From positions 1-33,511 of IMG/VR virus record IMGVR_UViG_3300019093_000002: DNA of 33,511 nt; one strand, 5' to 3'. The position numbers and the translations under genes are program-made. How positions within the stretch are numbered: the stretch's first letter is position 1; the number at the start of each line of letters is the position of its first letter. This stretch comes from a virus. The notes beneath the pieces are model-generated. The model saw only the letters and a program-made list of their open reading frames with translations. It was not told the origin of the DNA and did not search any database. Below are positions 15,399-22,754 of this stretch, piece after piece.

Positions 15399-16114
15399 CA
15401 GTAGTTTCCTGCGTAGATGTTGAACCGCTGGCGAGTAGCCACAATGGCGTAAGGCATGGACATCACATCGTCAGGGTTGTTGATGCGCTTCAGATTGCGC
15501 TTGCTAGTCATGGCAATGCGGATCACTTGCGGACTAGGCTCAACGCCAAACTCAGGCGCAATTTCCATTGCCAAGTTGTAAGTGAAAGCCCGCAGATAGC
15601 CTGGTGGGAAAGCCAGCACAGTCGTTAGTGTGGCCGGTTCATCCAATTTTTGAACGCTGATAAAGTGCCACTCCAAATCCCGCGTAGGCTGTGGGTAGAC
15701 TGTCATCGTAATGTCGGGGAAAGTCATATTTACAAAAATGACTTGCGGGTAGGTTGACGTTACGGTTTTGACGGCGATACCGTTGTACTGCTGCTGGTTG
15801 ATGAACTTGATGCCAAAGCTGACGTTTGTGCCGGTATCACGGTAGTAAGTTGAGTCGTCCAGCAACACGGGGCGCAGGCCAATAAAGTTGCCCGACGGGC
15901 CAAGCGTGCGCGTAATTTGACCAGCAGGCCAAGTAAAAATTTGATCTTGAGTGTTGAACACCGAAAGACGCTCGGTGTTCCATGAATCAATCATCTGATT
16001 CATTGCCAACAGTGAGTCTTGCGACGCTGATGCGGAGGTAGTCTCGCCTTCGGCAAGGACGCCAAGCAACCGCAGCGCCCGGTTGATCTGGTCACCCGCA
16101 GTGTAAGTTGCCAT
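15398..16114 (-). CDS. P22 gp4-like tail accessory factor (238 aa)
   Basis: The N-terminus MATYTAGDQINRALRLLGVL followed by SQDSLLAMNQMIDSWNTERL is typical of the P22 tail accessory factor gp4 family, a head-completion adaptor that binds the portal ring. The C-terminal LRAFTYNLAMEIAPEFGVEP segment is likewise conserved. At 238 aa it is longer than P22 gp4 (about 166 aa), as in many relatives. It has no obvious muramidase extension. The next gene encodes the gp10-like protein, which binds below it. Confidence 0.9.
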   Translation of the reverse strand: MATYTAGDQINRALRLLGVLAEGETTSASASQDSLLAMNQMIDSWNTERLSVFNTQDQIFTWPAGQITRTLGPSGNFIGLRPVLLDDSTYYRDTGTNVSFGIKFINQQQYNGIAVKTVTSTYPQVIFVNMTFPDITMTVYPQPTRDLEWHFISVQKLDEPATLTTVLAFPPGYLRAFTYNLAMEIAPEFGVEPSPQVIRIAMTSKRNLKRINNPDDVMSMPYAIVATRQRFNIYAGNY

Positions 16115-16116
16115 AG

Positions 16117-16302
16117 CTAGACCCCTTGTGGTTCAACTTTTCTACGTCGCTTTACTTCCAGGACGTTCACGGGAGCCGCCAGCTCAAAATCGGGCGTATC
16201 CTCATTGTATCGCACCCAACCGTTTTTCTCATCGGCGTCTGCTTCAAGATCCATAGTGGCAACTTTTCTGCCGTGGATGGGATGCTTTAGGTATATGACC
16301 AT
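16117..16302 (-). CDS. Small head-tail region protein (61 aa)
   Basis: It encodes MVIYLKHPIHGRKVATMDLE, then ADEKNGWVRYNED and a basic tail (EVKRRRKVEPQG). Small proteins with this KHPxHGxKVA and EKNGW pattern sit before gp4-like genes in many podoviruses. No purine-rich ribosome binding site is visible before the ATG; the leader carries a G/C hairpin instead. The stop is 2 bases before the gp4-like start. The role is unknown, perhaps in head completion. Confidence 0.75.
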   Translation of the reverse strand: MVIYLKHPIHGRKVATMDLEADADEKNGWVRYNEDTPDFELAAPVNVLEVKRRRKVEPQGV

Positions 16303-16311
16303 AAGTGAGAA

Positions 16312-16330
16312 AGGGGGCTTGTGGCCCCCT
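16312..16330 (-). terminator. G+C hairpin after the 153-aa structural gene
   Basis: A 7-bp stem AGGGGGC / GCCCCCT encloses a 5-base loop just after the stop at 16336. On the minus strand it is followed by TTTCTC, a weak T-tract; on the plus strand it is followed by CCTTTTT. It could be a leaky or bidirectional terminator separating highly expressed head genes from tail genes. Confidence 0.6.
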
Positions 16331-16335
16331 CCTTT

Positions 16336-16797
16336 TTAGGACGCGCCGTGGATGATGGAGAAATTGATAATCACTGCTTCAGAATATGAAGTAGCAGCAG
16401 TCAAGTTCCGCAACGTAATCAAGGCAGAGCCAGCAGCAAGATAGGAAACGTAGGTGGTGTAAGCCCCAGCCGCGCTACCAGTCGTATTGCTAGAAACACA
16501 CACAATAATTGTGTCATTAATAGAAATTGTGCTGTTAGTCAAAACAAACGACACAGCAGTGCTTCCCGCCAATGCCGCATCATGCATCGTAATACGACCA
16601 GCAGACTTGTTCAAAGTCACGCCTGTCGATTTACTTGTCAATTGCGTAACAGCACCTTGTGCTGCGGCAGAATAGCCAATTTCGGTTGTAGCGTAAACAG
16701 TAGTGCCAACTACAGTTGAAGGAATAACAGCGCCAATAGTGCCGCCATCAATATCTTGGTCGCTATACGCAACACCAATCGATCGAGTATTACCCAT
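16336..16797 (-). CDS. Head surface / decoration-type structural protein (153 aa)
   Basis: It encodes MGNTRSIGVAYSDQDIDGGT and a Ser/Thr/Ala-rich, beta-prone body (TVVGTTVYATTEIGYSAAAQ; SISINDTIIV-like strands; VIINFSIIHGAS at the end). It has no signal peptide or membrane helix. It lies between two hairpin terminators just after the coat region, which points to a strongly expressed, high-copy virion protein such as a capsid decoration or head fibre subunit. No family is recognised. Confidence 0.75.
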   Translation of the reverse strand: MGNTRSIGVAYSDQDIDGGTIGAVIPSTVVGTTVYATTEIGYSAAAQGAVTQLTSKSTGVTLNKSAGRITMHDAALAGSTAVSFVLTNSTISINDTIIVCVSSNTTGSAAGAYTTYVSYLAAGSALITLRNLTAATSYSEAVIINFSIIHGAS

Positions 16798-16809
16798 TTT
16801 TAATCCTTT

Positions 16810-16832
16810 AAAAAACAGGGGCCGAAGCCCCC
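16810..16832 (-). terminator. Strong intrinsic terminator with TTCG tetraloop
   Basis: On the minus strand the sequence is GGGGC-TTCG-GCCCC followed by TG and TTTTTT: a perfect 5-bp G/C stem closed by a stable UUCG loop and then a T-run. It starts 8 bases after the stop of the 140-aa gene at 16840. It should end or strongly reduce transcription coming from the coat gene. Confidence 0.88.
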
Positions 16833-16839
16833 GTTAGAT

Positions 16840-17262
16840 TTAAGCAACGCGATACACAGTGTACGCAGCATCGCCGGTCTTGCGGAACAAGAACTGCGCC
16901 GCGCCGCCAACACCCGCCGCGCTGCCGGTAATAGCAACAACCAAGTTGCCGACCGCAGTGATGCCAGTTCCAACAGCCATCGTAATCAAGCCAGTTGAAG
17001 TGCCCAAGTTAATGACGGTCAGTTCAAACGTGCTGTTGACTTTTGCGTTGGTAAACACCGCGTCAATTGCCGTAGCAGTTGGAAGCGTGTAAGTCGCCGC
17101 AGTAGTCGACGGGTTGCCAACCAAGATGCCGCCAGTGGTTTGTGCAACGGTCAGAGTGGCCGTAGCAGTCGCCGTATTAGGCGCTGCTTGAACGCCCATA
17201 ATAATTTCATTGGTGTTGCCGTCGGTGAATTGATACCCACCACCAGAATTAGGAATAGCCAT
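16840..17262 (-). CDS. Head fibre / decoration-type structural protein (140 aa)
   Basis: It starts MAIPNSGGGYQFTDGNTNEI and is rich in Thr, Ala and Gly with regular beta strands (TATATLTVAQTTGGILVGNP, then YTLPTATAID, STFELTVINLGTSTGLITMA). It ends in TGDAAYTVYRVA. Proteins of this size and composition directly after the coat gene are usually capsid decoration or head fibre proteins. The start is preceded by AAGGAAA. A strong terminator follows the stop. Confidence 0.76.
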   Translation of the reverse strand: MAIPNSGGGYQFTDGNTNEIIMGVQAAPNTATATATLTVAQTTGGILVGNPSTTAATYTLPTATAIDAVFTNAKVNSTFELTVINLGTSTGLITMAVGTGITAVGNLVVAITGSAAGVGGAAQFLFRKTGDAAYTVYRVA

Positions 17263-17288
17263 GATAATTTTCCTTTAGAAAGAGTTGA

Positions 17289-18500
17289 TTAGCCCCACAG
17301 ACGGCAAGCCATCTGAGGACGAATGGTGCTGAAACCATACAAAACGTCGATACGGCAAGGCATACGGTCGTTGTTGATGTCGTACTGACGAACAACGCGC
17401 AAGCTGATACCGTTGTGGACGGAACGTGCAGCCATGTCAACGCCTTGGGGCAGCAACAGGTCAGCGGTAGCAAAGGTGATTGCATCCTTGTGGTAGATCA
17501 AGTTCTGTGCGTAAGCAGTAGAAGCAGTTCCCACAAAGGTCACAACACCGCCCGTAGCTGGCAGCGCGGTCATGGTCGCCAGTGCGTGAGCAGCGGAGTA
17601 CATGGGCGCAACAGTCACAGTCCAAGTGCCGGACACAGCGGTAGCGTCAGCCACAGCCACAAACTGGAACAGCGAACCAGTGGTTTCACGGGTTTGCGGA
17701 TTCACAGCAAAGCAGCTACCGATAGTGAACACATCACCGGCCTTGATGGTGGTGGTGACGGAGCCTTGTTCCAACAGGATGGTGGACGAACCTTCGCTGG
17801 TCACGCCTGGGGTTTTAACCAAGGTGGATGCAGATGCGTCACGCGAACCGGTGGTGTGCTGCTTGATCGACTGAGACATATTGATCTCGTCAAAGCCCAA
17901 CACGCCAGTGCCCATCATGCCGTTTTTAAACTGCTTGCTGATAGTGTCGGTGGGATTGAACAGACCTTTCATGCCTTCGACCAGACCAGCATTGGCAGCG
18001 GGGTTAACCGTTGCGTAGCGTGGCGACATCACAGCAGCATTCTCGTTCAGCTTCTGCTGGGCTTGCAACAGCACCAACGAAGTGGACGGGGTAGTGCCGG
18101 GAGTGCCGACGGTGTTACCGATGGTCTTGTAAGCGTTGGCAACGTCAGCATCAATGCTGGAGGCCAACTGGCTGATACGCGGCTTAAGAACACGCTCTGC
18201 GAAGTCGTCCAATTGCATGGTCAACTCAGCAGACGTAAAGTTCACGCCGATGTGCTTTTGGCTGGCAACGGACAGGGTTGTAAACTGCTCGTTGTCGTCC
18301 TGCACTTGCAGGGCAGCGCCGTCGGTGACCAAGGCGCGGTCAGGCAGACGAATACGCAGAGTGGAACCGATCTTCGCACCTTCAACAGCAAAGCTGTCGT
18401 CATACTGACGGTTTACGTTACGGGTGAGTACCAGGTTGTTCTCGAGGATTTCGAGAGCCTTCCGGGTAATCATGTCAATGGTTAGGATGCTATTAGCCAT
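17289..18500 (-). CDS. Major coat protein, P22 coat family (403 aa)
   Basis: It starts MANSILTIDMITRKALEILE and continues NNLVLTRNVNRQYDDSF, the typical opening of the P22-type coat family. Other conserved parts are IGSTLRIRLPDRALVTDGAA, VGVNF-like (KHIGVNFTSAELTMQLDDFA) and the end CRIDVLYGFSTIRPQMACRL. The length is close to P22 gp5 (430 aa). It forms the HK97-fold capsid shell. AAAGGA lies 8 bases before the ATG. Position right after the scaffold gene is as expected. Confidence 0.95.
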   Translation of the reverse strand: MANSILTIDMITRKALEILENNLVLTRNVNRQYDDSFAVEGAKIGSTLRIRLPDRALVTDGAALQVQDDNEQFTTLSVASQKHIGVNFTSAELTMQLDDFAERVLKPRISQLASSIDADVANAYKTIGNTVGTPGTTPSTSLVLLQAQQKLNENAAVMSPRYATVNPAANAGLVEGMKGLFNPTDTISKQFKNGMMGTGVLGFDEINMSQSIKQHTTGSRDASASTLVKTPGVTSEGSSTILLEQGSVTTTIKAGDVFTIGSCFAVNPQTRETTGSLFQFVAVADATAVSGTWTVTVAPMYSAAHALATMTALPATGGVVTFVGTASTAYAQNLIYHKDAITFATADLLLPQGVDMAARSVHNGISLRVVRQYDINNDRMPCRIDVLYGFSTIRPQMACRLWG

Positions 18501-18524
18501 GAAAAAAGTCCTTTTAGAAAAAAA

Positions 18525-19310
18525 TTAGCGGTTTGCCTGCGCTTCCCACTTCTTTCTTTGCCGCGCCCTTTCGGCTTCAATCCACTGCGAATCAGTCATG
18601 GTCTTGATAGACCGTGGATCCGTAGTGTCATAGGCCGGTAATCCAGTGGATCGGGCAGAGACAGGCGAAATAGGTGCTGGCGCTGACGATGTACGTCTCA
18701 CAGGAGGGTCTGCGGCCAATTTGGCCTCAATCCGTCCAATCTCTTTAGCCTGGGCAAGTGGCGGCAGTTTGGAAATGCGGTCGGCTTCCTTGGGGTTTGT
18801 GCCGAGGTGGTACGCCAACTCAGGCCCAATATCCGAAGATTGGATTGCTTCTGCCATCACGTTGGTGATTGGAAGTTTGGGGTTGTACGCGACTTGTTCA
18901 AAATCCTCGTATTTGCTCCGTGCTTCTTCTTCCCGTTCGTGGTAGCTTTCAAGAACTTGCGACTGCTGTTTTGCCGCTTCACGCTGTGCAATCAATTGCT
19001 CGGCCTTTTGATAGGCCAGCGCGTCGGCGTAAGCCTCCGTGCTTTCAAATTGATCAGCAGACTGAACCGGCGCGACTCTTAACGCTTGCGTTTCCGCAGC
19101 GCGTTGCGCTTGATCTCGTTCCCACTTCCTTTGCTCTCTTGCAAGGCGTTTGCCAATTGCAGCGTCCAATTCTTCCTGTGTGAAAGTCTTAGATTGCTGG
19201 TCTTCAGCTACTTCCGGCGCTCTAACTTCGGGTTCAGGTGCAGCCGTTGCCACCTGTTCCGGCGCGGGGTCAACTACCGCTAGGTTTTCTTCTGACATTT
19301 TTGATTCCAT
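18525..19310 (-). CDS. Scaffolding protein (261 aa)
   Basis: A highly charged, helical, Glu/Gln/Ala-rich protein with a proline-rich acidic N-terminus (DPAPEQVATAAPEPEVRAPE), a KTFTQEELDAAIGKRLAREQ segment seen in phage scaffolds, and a basic C-terminus (AERARQRKKWEAQANR) suited to binding the coat. No catalytic motif is visible. It sits between the portal and the coat gene like P22 gp8. The ATG at 19310 has AGGGA 4 bases upstream; an internal ATG four codons later is less favoured. A hairpin overlaps the Shine-Dalgarno. Confidence 0.9.
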   Translation of the reverse strand: MESKMSEENLAVVDPAPEQVATAAPEPEVRAPEVAEDQQSKTFTQEELDAAIGKRLAREQRKWERDQAQRAAETQALRVAPVQSADQFESTEAYADALAYQKAEQLIAQREAAKQQSQVLESYHEREEEARSKYEDFEQVAYNPKLPITNVMAEAIQSSDIGPELAYHLGTNPKEADRISKLPPLAQAKEIGRIEAKLAADPPVRRTSSAPAPISPVSARSTGLPAYDTTDPRSIKTMTDSQWIEAERARQRKKWEAQANR

Positions 19311-19333
19311 AGAATCCCTGGTGAACGCACCAG
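19311..19333 (-). promoter_or_regulatory. Hairpin overlapping the scaffold ribosome binding site
   Basis: The minus strand reads CTGGTG-CGTT-CACCAG (19333-19318) and then GGATTCT before the ATG. The last two stem bases are the first two of the AGGGA Shine-Dalgarno (19319-19315). The 6-bp stem could partly mask ribosome entry. Scaffold synthesis in P22 is autoregulated after transcription; whether this hairpin does the same here is inference. Confidence 0.45.
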
Positions 19334-19346
19334 TACGTTTTTTGCA

Positions 19347-19616
19347 TTAATCGAATGCGACTGTAAATGCGGCTGATGTACCGGCCAAAACGATATACAG
19401 TCCCTTGTTGAAGAACAGTCCCGCAGGAATGTTCAGATATGCGGTTCCCGCCGACACGCTAAAAGTGTCTGAGATCTTTGGGTCGCCAGTGCTAGAAGAT
19501 TGCGAGTCATAAATGGTGAGCGTTCCGCTGCTGGACGCCGACACAAAAATCCCGAACAATTTGCCAGCGCCGACCTTGACTTGCTTGGTTGCAGCCAGTT
19601 GCATATAGTTTGCCAT
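19347..19616 (-). CDS. Small virion-type beta protein (89 aa)
   Basis: It encodes MANYMQLAATKQVKVGAGKL and a beta-rich core (SGTLTIYDSQSSST, then GTAYLNIPAGLFFNKGLYIV) ending AFTVAFD. This VxxGAGxLxGIxV plus GLYIVLAGT pattern is common in small structural proteins of tailed phages, often tentatively decoration or capsid-stabilising. It lies between scaffold and a DUF5856-like gene. No enzymatic residues are evident. Confidence 0.75.
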   Translation of the reverse strand: MANYMQLAATKQVKVGAGKLFGIFVSASSSGTLTIYDSQSSSTGDPKISDTFSVSAGTAYLNIPAGLFFNKGLYIVLAGTSAAFTVAFD

Positions 19617-19626
19617 TATTGTTTCC

Positions 19627-19989
19627 TTATGCCAAAAAGCGTAGTTTATACAGGGTTCTTAGATAAATTTCAATGATGTTGTCAATCAACTGCTGGAGCG
19701 AAGAGTCTGATTTATCACAGACATTGTACCGAGCGGCTTCAATTTCAGCCAACGAATCCTCTAGAAACTCAATGACGTTGCTGGTCTTCTTCGCTGAGTG
19801 CAAGGTGATTGGGCCAATCAAACCATGACGGCCTTGGTAGGCTTCGGCAAAATCATCAGCCGCGCCGACAATGCGCTCGTAAAAAATATTCAGCGCCTTG
19901 TGCTTGCTAAAGCTGCGCGTGTTCAGATGGACGCTGTGCGTCACGTCACGAGCTAGGAACAGCAAGCCTAAAAAATCAGCGGGTTTCAT
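19627..19989 (-). CDS. DUF5856-like helical protein (120 aa)
   Basis: An all-helical protein with LFLARDVTHSVHLNTRSFSK, HKALNIFYERIVGAADDFAE and YQGRHG motifs followed by LIDNIIEIYLRTLYKLRFLA. The H-x-H-x(5)-FxxH-like spacing and the E-R-I-D-x-x-E-x-Y helix resemble the Dps/ferritin-like DUF5856 family found beside portal genes of podoviruses. Whether it binds metal is unknown. Its start overlaps the portal stop (ATGA at 19986-19989). It could be a virion-packaged protein that meets host DNA or iron stress, but that is speculative. Confidence 0.72.
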   Translation of the reverse strand: MKPADFLGLLFLARDVTHSVHLNTRSFSKHKALNIFYERIVGAADDFAEAYQGRHGLIGPITLHSAKKTSNVIEFLEDSLAEIEAARYNVCDKSDSSLQQLIDNIIEIYLRTLYKLRFLA

Positions 19990-22199
19990 TGTGGCATTCC
20001 CATTTGTTGTTCAGGTGGCATCATCTCCATCGGCATCTGCTCCATGCCTTCCATTGGCATCTCAGGGCCGGTAATCATTTCACGCCCAGGCATCTCGTTG
20101 ACTAGGTCGCCAGATGTAATCATGCCATGAACGGTTCCCAGCACAACATCTTGAATCTGTTCAAATGTCATACCGGCCTGCACCGCAGCAATCCGTTTGG
20201 TTTCAGCTTCGTATAGCTTCACTTGCGCCTCAAAGTCCTTGCGCTGTTGGTCTTGCATTTCGATGGACTTGCCGACGTTTTGAATCATCTGGAACATCTG
20301 CTCCAACTCTTGGCCCATAGCCTGGATCTGCTGTTCGGCCTGCTGCAACTCAGGCGGCTTGTCGCCGTCTTGCATCAGCTTGGGGTCAATAGTCTTTGCA
20401 AAGCGTTTTGCCATCTCTTGAGCGCCCGGCCAGTCCATGTTCTTCACAAACAGATCACCGGCCACTTGCCACAGTTGCGGGTTGCCTTGCAGCAACTGCG
20501 CCATCGCTTCCAACGCCTCTTGGCGCTTGGTAGCGTAGCCTGGGCCGGTGGTGACCACCACGTCGTATTTGCCGACCGACGGGTTGTAGATCTTGTCGAT
20601 CACAATGCCTTCTTGGTTGACAATCTTCTTGACCGGCTCGGCTTGCATTGGGTCAATCTTGACCATGTCGGTTTCGCCGTCTTCGCCAATGATCCGCGCC
20701 ACCCGCTGGGTGTCGTAAATCTTAGGGATTAGGTCAACCAACTGCCGGGTGATGTGCCGCACGCCGCGCGCCAGGTTGTCGCCGTAGTGGTAAGTGCCTA
20801 CATCGCCCTCACGCTGACGCGCAAGAATCGCTCTTCCTGAGCGTTCGTTGGATGTCATGCCCAAAGAAGCGTTATATTGACCAGTTGACGCCTTTATGTC
20901 CTCGGACGCGCCAGCTTTCGCCTGCAACAACCCGCTGGACGCCATTGGCGGCTGGGCACGCTGCGGTAGGGGCAGAATGCTTCCAGATCCATCGGTTACG
21001 TCTGGGTTTACTTCCAAATACGGCCAATTGGTCGTATTTGCGGTCTTCCACTGGGTCTCGTAACCCTCAAACTGACCGCCATAGCCAATAAATGGCGCTT
21101 TTGGAGCCAAAGCCAGCATTTCTGCCTCTTGGGACACCCAATAGTTGTACATCCGTTGCGCGTCTTTGGCATTTCGCACAATTCCTGACACATACAGACG
21201 CCCGTCAACCTCAAATTCGTTGCCAACGATGCGAACAACGGGAATGTACTTGCCCGCCCACTCGCGTTCTTCCAATATTTCGTACCCGTTGATCTTGCAA
21301 TACTTGATTTTGCGCCGATCAGACTCGCGTGACTTCAACGGTTTGCCAAACTGGCCTTTCAGCATCTTGTCCTCGGGTGTACCGGCAAACGCCGTGATGT
21401 TCCCAGGGTACAAATTCAGCGTGGCGCGGTCGTAGTCAACGTAGTAGTAGTCCGCAATGCGAATCGTGTCTTCGTTGAGCCATTGAGACAGATTCTGGTC
21501 ACCGACGCCCAGCGACTGCAAGGTCGTGATAGGCGCCGAGTCAGGGTAAATACGCGCATAGTCGGCTTTCTTAATGTCCTCAGTGATGAAACACCACTCG
21601 GTATCAGACCCGCACGGGTCTTGGATCGTTGGATCCATGTAGACGCTGAAACTGTTGCGGATGCGCCCGATCTTGATGTCTTGGTCAAAGGTGTCGTCGT
21701 CGCAATATTCCGTCAGGATGCGGATGTAGCCTTCGCCGTAGGAGACCTGGTTCTCGCAGGCGGTGTCGTAAGCGACATCGGCGTCGGAGATGTACTCAAT
21801 GTGCCTGACCATGCCGTTGAAGATTTCGGCGACTGCAACGTCGGCCTTGTCATCGGCAGGAATAACCTTGCCACTTGGGCGGTTTTGGCGTTGGTCATTG
21901 GTAACTTGCCGGACGTGTTGCGGCAGTTTGTTGATGGTCAGGCACGGGCGGGCGTTGATCGTCTGGCCCTGCACCGCGCCGCGAGTCGCTAGCACATCGG
22001 CAGGCCACTGCCAATGATTGTCCGGGCTGCCGGCGTAGAATTTCAGGTCATCAATCTCATCCTCTCGGGACTCAGACAAAGCGCCGATGGCCATATCCAG
22101 ACGGCTGCGGGCAGTCGCCAAGATGTTTGCCGTGGTGTCCTTCTGACCGCCGCCGTTGGATACCGCACCAGCAGCGGCTATGCCGGTGTAATCAGCCAT
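19986..22199 (-). CDS. Portal protein, P22 family (737 aa)
   Basis: The length is near that of P22 gp1 (725 aa) and the family signature regions are present: DDLKFYAGSPDNHWQWPADV, NRPSGKVIPADDKADVAVAE, the GLIR-like stretch FNGMVRHIEYISDADVAYDT and YGEGYIRI. The C-terminus is Gln/Met/Pro-rich (MEGMEQMPMEMMPPEQQMG) after a long helical barrel-type region (QAEQQIQAMGQELEQMFQMI). Twelve copies form the DNA entry vertex that binds terminase, then gp4 and gp10. It is coupled by single-base or 4-base overlaps to its neighbours. Confidence 0.94.
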   Translation of the reverse strand: MADYTGIAAAGAVSNGGGQKDTTANILATARSRLDMAIGALSESREDEIDDLKFYAGSPDNHWQWPADVLATRGAVQGQTINARPCLTINKLPQHVRQVTNDQRQNRPSGKVIPADDKADVAVAEIFNGMVRHIEYISDADVAYDTACENQVSYGEGYIRILTEYCDDDTFDQDIKIGRIRNSFSVYMDPTIQDPCGSDTEWCFITEDIKKADYARIYPDSAPITTLQSLGVGDQNLSQWLNEDTIRIADYYYVDYDRATLNLYPGNITAFAGTPEDKMLKGQFGKPLKSRESDRRKIKYCKINGYEILEEREWAGKYIPVVRIVGNEFEVDGRLYVSGIVRNAKDAQRMYNYWVSQEAEMLALAPKAPFIGYGGQFEGYETQWKTANTTNWPYLEVNPDVTDGSGSILPLPQRAQPPMASSGLLQAKAGASEDIKASTGQYNASLGMTSNERSGRAILARQREGDVGTYHYGDNLARGVRHITRQLVDLIPKIYDTQRVARIIGEDGETDMVKIDPMQAEPVKKIVNQEGIVIDKIYNPSVGKYDVVVTTGPGYATKRQEALEAMAQLLQGNPQLWQVAGDLFVKNMDWPGAQEMAKRFAKTIDPKLMQDGDKPPELQQAEQQIQAMGQELEQMFQMIQNVGKSIEMQDQQRKDFEAQVKLYEAETKRIAAVQAGMTFEQIQDVVLGTVHGMITSGDLVNEMPGREMITGPEMPMEGMEQMPMEMMPPEQQMGMPQ

Positions 22200-22348
22200 T
22201 ATTTCTTACCCTTTGGCATAGGCTTTTGCGCCTCACGCTTGACAGAATATGCAATCGCAACCGCCTGCTTCACCGGCTTACCGGCGGCAACTTCGGCCTT
22301 CACGTTCTTACGAAAAGCCTCGGGTGTTTTTGACTTGACAAGTGGCAT
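22199..22348 (-). CDS. Small basic protein (49 aa) upstream of portal
   Basis: A short gene starts at 22348 and encodes MPLVKSKTPEAFRKNVKAEV, AAGKPVKQAVAIAYSVKREA and ends KGKK. The SxxAFRxNVxxExxAGKPxKQAxAIAYxxKR pattern is frequent in tiny phage proteins near terminase and portal. The protein is strongly basic and helical. Its stop overlaps the portal ATG by one base (TAATG), and its start overlaps the stop of the next small gene in the same way. Confidence 0.82.
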   Translation of the reverse strand: MPLVKSKTPEAFRKNVKAEVAAGKPVKQAVAIAYSVKREAQKPMPKGKK

Positions 22349-22500
22349 TATTTCTTCTTCGCCGTCTTAGCTGCCTGCTTAAAGTCGGCTGCGCTAGGCG
22401 CTGCCTTTGTGCCAGGCTTGTTCATCTTCTCTTTACTGCCAGCCGCAATGCGTGCTTGCTTGGCGTGAATGTTTGCGTATAGTCCGGGTTTGGTAGCCAT
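22348..22500 (-). CDS. Small basic protein (50 aa)
   Basis: It encodes MATKPGLYANIHAKQARIAA and then GSKEKMNKPGTKAAPSAADF ending KKK. The GLYANIHAKxxRIxxGSxExMxxPGxxxAPxxxxF pattern is a common signature of tiny phage proteins located near terminase. It is very basic and probably binds nucleic acid or an acidic partner. It is coupled by a TAATG join to the next small gene and starts 2 bases after the stop of the DUF6321-like gene. Confidence 0.82.
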   Translation of the reverse strand: MATKPGLYANIHAKQARIAAGSKEKMNKPGTKAAPSAADFKQAAKTAKKK

Positions 22501-22502
22501 GA

Positions 22503-22754
22503 TTAACACTTCCATCGTTTAAGAGCAGCTTTAGCGCGTTCGCCGTCTTTGGCGTTGGCCGCTACAGCGCCCATTCTTGCACAAAATGAATCCTTGCGAC
22601 CCTGATCTGCTTTGGTCTTGGGGTTGGGTGCTGGCGGTTTGAGGTTAGACCCAGTCGCCGCGTTGTACTTCTCGCGGCCCTTGGCCGTCAGGCCAGCGCC
22701 TTTGGATGTGGGCAGCTTCTCGCCACGACCAACTGACAGAGATACTTTTTTCAT
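22503..22754 (-). CDS. DUF6321-like small basic protein (83 aa)
   Basis: The start at 22754 (MKKVSLSVGRGEKLPTSKGA) makes an ATGA overlap with the terminase stop; an earlier in-frame start would extend into the terminase gene. The body LTAKGREKYNAATGSNLKPP, then KDSFCARMGAVAANAKDGER and ALKRWKC matches the DUF6321 pattern seen in many phages, usually as a stand-alone 80-aa protein next to terminase or portal. The function is unknown; a nucleic-acid-binding packaging helper is plausible. Confidence 0.85.
   Translation of the reverse strand: MKKVSLSVGRGEKLPTSKGAGLTAKGREKYNAATGSNLKPPAPNPKTKADQGRKDSFCARMGAVAANAKDGERAKAALKRWKC

Noticed and set aside
17415-18485. A 356-codon open frame antisense to the coat gene
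   Set aside because: It is an out-of-frame shadow of the coat gene: Gly/His/Gln-rich composition without domains, no ribosome site, and the coat gene on the other strand is certain.
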